Shown: positions 5,468-5,851 of the stretch, in pieces | Layout of the letters: the number at the start of each line of letters is the position of its first letter | Numbering within the stretch: the stretch's first letter is position 1 | Source of the DNA: Arthrobacter sp. | GTDB taxonomy: Bacteria; Actinomycetota; Actinomycetes; Actinomycetales; Micrococcaceae | Assembly (NCBI GenBank): GCA_025464545.1 | Contig: JAODMA010000266.1 | Location: forward strand, 1-5,851 | Reading direction: 5' to 3' | Length of the DNA stretch: 5,851 nt | Program-made: the position numbers and the translations under genes | The notes under the pieces: model-generated | Database searches by the model: none | Seen by the model: the letters and a program-made list of their open reading frames with translations, nothing else | Told to the model about the DNA's origin: nothing

Positions 5468-5851
5468 TAGAACCGCTCCAGCAGCATCGCGGTACCCTGG
5501 CCCACACCGATGCACATGGTGGCGAGGCCAATGGTGGCGTCCTCGCGTTCCATCCGCCCGAGCAGCGTGATGGCGAGCCGTGATCCGCTGGATCCCAGCG
5601 GGTGTCCCAGGGAGATCGCGCCGCCGTCGCGGTTCACGATGTCCGGGTCCAGGCCGAGCCGCCGCATGCTGGCTAGTGACTGGGTGGCGAACGCTTCGTT
5701 GAGTTCGACGGCGCCCAGGTCACCAACGCTGAGCCCGGCCCTGGCCAGCACCTTCTGCGTGGCAGGGACGGGGCCGATGCCCATGATCTCCGGTTCGCAG
5801 CCCGCGGAGGCGCCGTCGATGATGCGGGCCCGGGGCGTGAGGCCGAAGCGT
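5467..5851 (-). CDS. Thiolase (acetyl-CoA acyltransferase / beta-ketoadipyl-CoA thiolase type), N-terminus outside window
   Basis: Only the C-terminal 127 residues are present; the frame is open to the right edge. Thiolases split 3-ketoacyl-CoA with CoA, releasing acetyl-CoA or succinyl-CoA. Visible family elements are MGIGPVPAT (start at 5784), LNEAFA, the signature [16 protein letters not shown] with its catalytic His (codon 5604-5602), and [10 protein letters not shown] with the second catalytic Cys (codon 5514-5512). The protein ends normally in MLLERF. The nucleophilic Cys of the N-terminal half cannot be checked. An in-frame ATG at 5784 is internal, because recognisable thiolase sequence ([13 protein letters not shown]) continues upstream of it. 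The gene overlaps the hydratase start by one base and is the most upstream gene of the visible operon. The MGIGPVPAT stretch is common in PcaF/PaaJ-type and FadA-type enzymes, so the substrate stays open. Confidence 0.92.
   Translation of the reverse strand, partial: RFGLTPRARIIDGASAGCEPEIMGIGPVPATQKVLARAGLSVGDLGAVELNEAFATQSLASMRRLGLDPDIVNRDGGAISLGHPLGSSGSRLAITLLGRMEREDATIGLATMCIGVGQGTAMLLERF
5476..5479 (-). promoter_or_regulatory. Ribosome binding site of the enoyl-CoA hydratase
   Basis: GGAG on the minus strand lies 8 bases before the GTG at 5467, inside the last codons of the thiolase gene. It supports the GTG that overlaps the thiolase stop codon as the start, and hence translational coupling. 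Confidence 0.65.

Overview
The window looks like chromosomal DNA from a high-GC actinobacterium, most likely an Arthrobacter/Pseudarthrobacter-type member of the Micrococcaceae. The evidence is strong G/C preference at third codon positions, several GTG starts behind purine-rich ribosome binding sites, and protein types common in that group: an alpha-lytic/streptogrisin-type secreted protease, a six-cysteine SGNH hydrolase and a DUF6480-like membrane peptide. The genus is an inference from recalled similarity; no search was run. There are no rRNA or tRNA genes, no CRISPR arrays, no transposase and no visible prophage or island signature.

Layout. Positions 1-2226 (minus strand) hold a two-gene unit. 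A cytoplasmic MptpB/Y_phosphatase3-type tyrosine phosphatase (2226 to 1525) is followed after 9 bases by a secreted S1 serine protease (1515 to the left edge). The protease reads open to position 1, so its C-terminus lies outside the window. Positions 2227-2495 form a divergent intergenic region with a 13-bp imperfect inverted repeat. Positions 2496-3350 (plus strand) encode a secreted GDSL/SGNH esterase. Positions 3351-3553 are non-coding and contain an 8-bp perfect inverted repeat. Positions 3554-3784 encode a 76-residue C-tail-anchored membrane protein resembling DUF6480. It converges, 13 bases apart, on a minus-strand catabolic operon (5851 to 3798): thiolase (N-terminus outside the window), enoyl-CoA hydratase, then 3-hydroxyacyl-CoA dehydrogenase.

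How the genes work together. The three operon genes encode three consecutive beta-oxidation-type steps on CoA thioesters: hydration, NAD-dependent oxidation and thiolytic cleavage. They are coupled by a 1-nt overlap and a 2-nt gap. The set fits the lower phenylacetate/beta-ketoadipate route or short-chain acyl-CoA degradation. The protease and the esterase are both exported and would act outside the cell; the phosphatase has no export signal.

The window is mostly ordinary. The points most worth a second look are the architecture of the protease (an insertion between catalytic His and Asp, a missing disulfide pair, and no stop at the usual end of the fold), the two intergenic inverted repeats, and the small membrane protein of unknown function. 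I do not see a convincing new multi-gene system.
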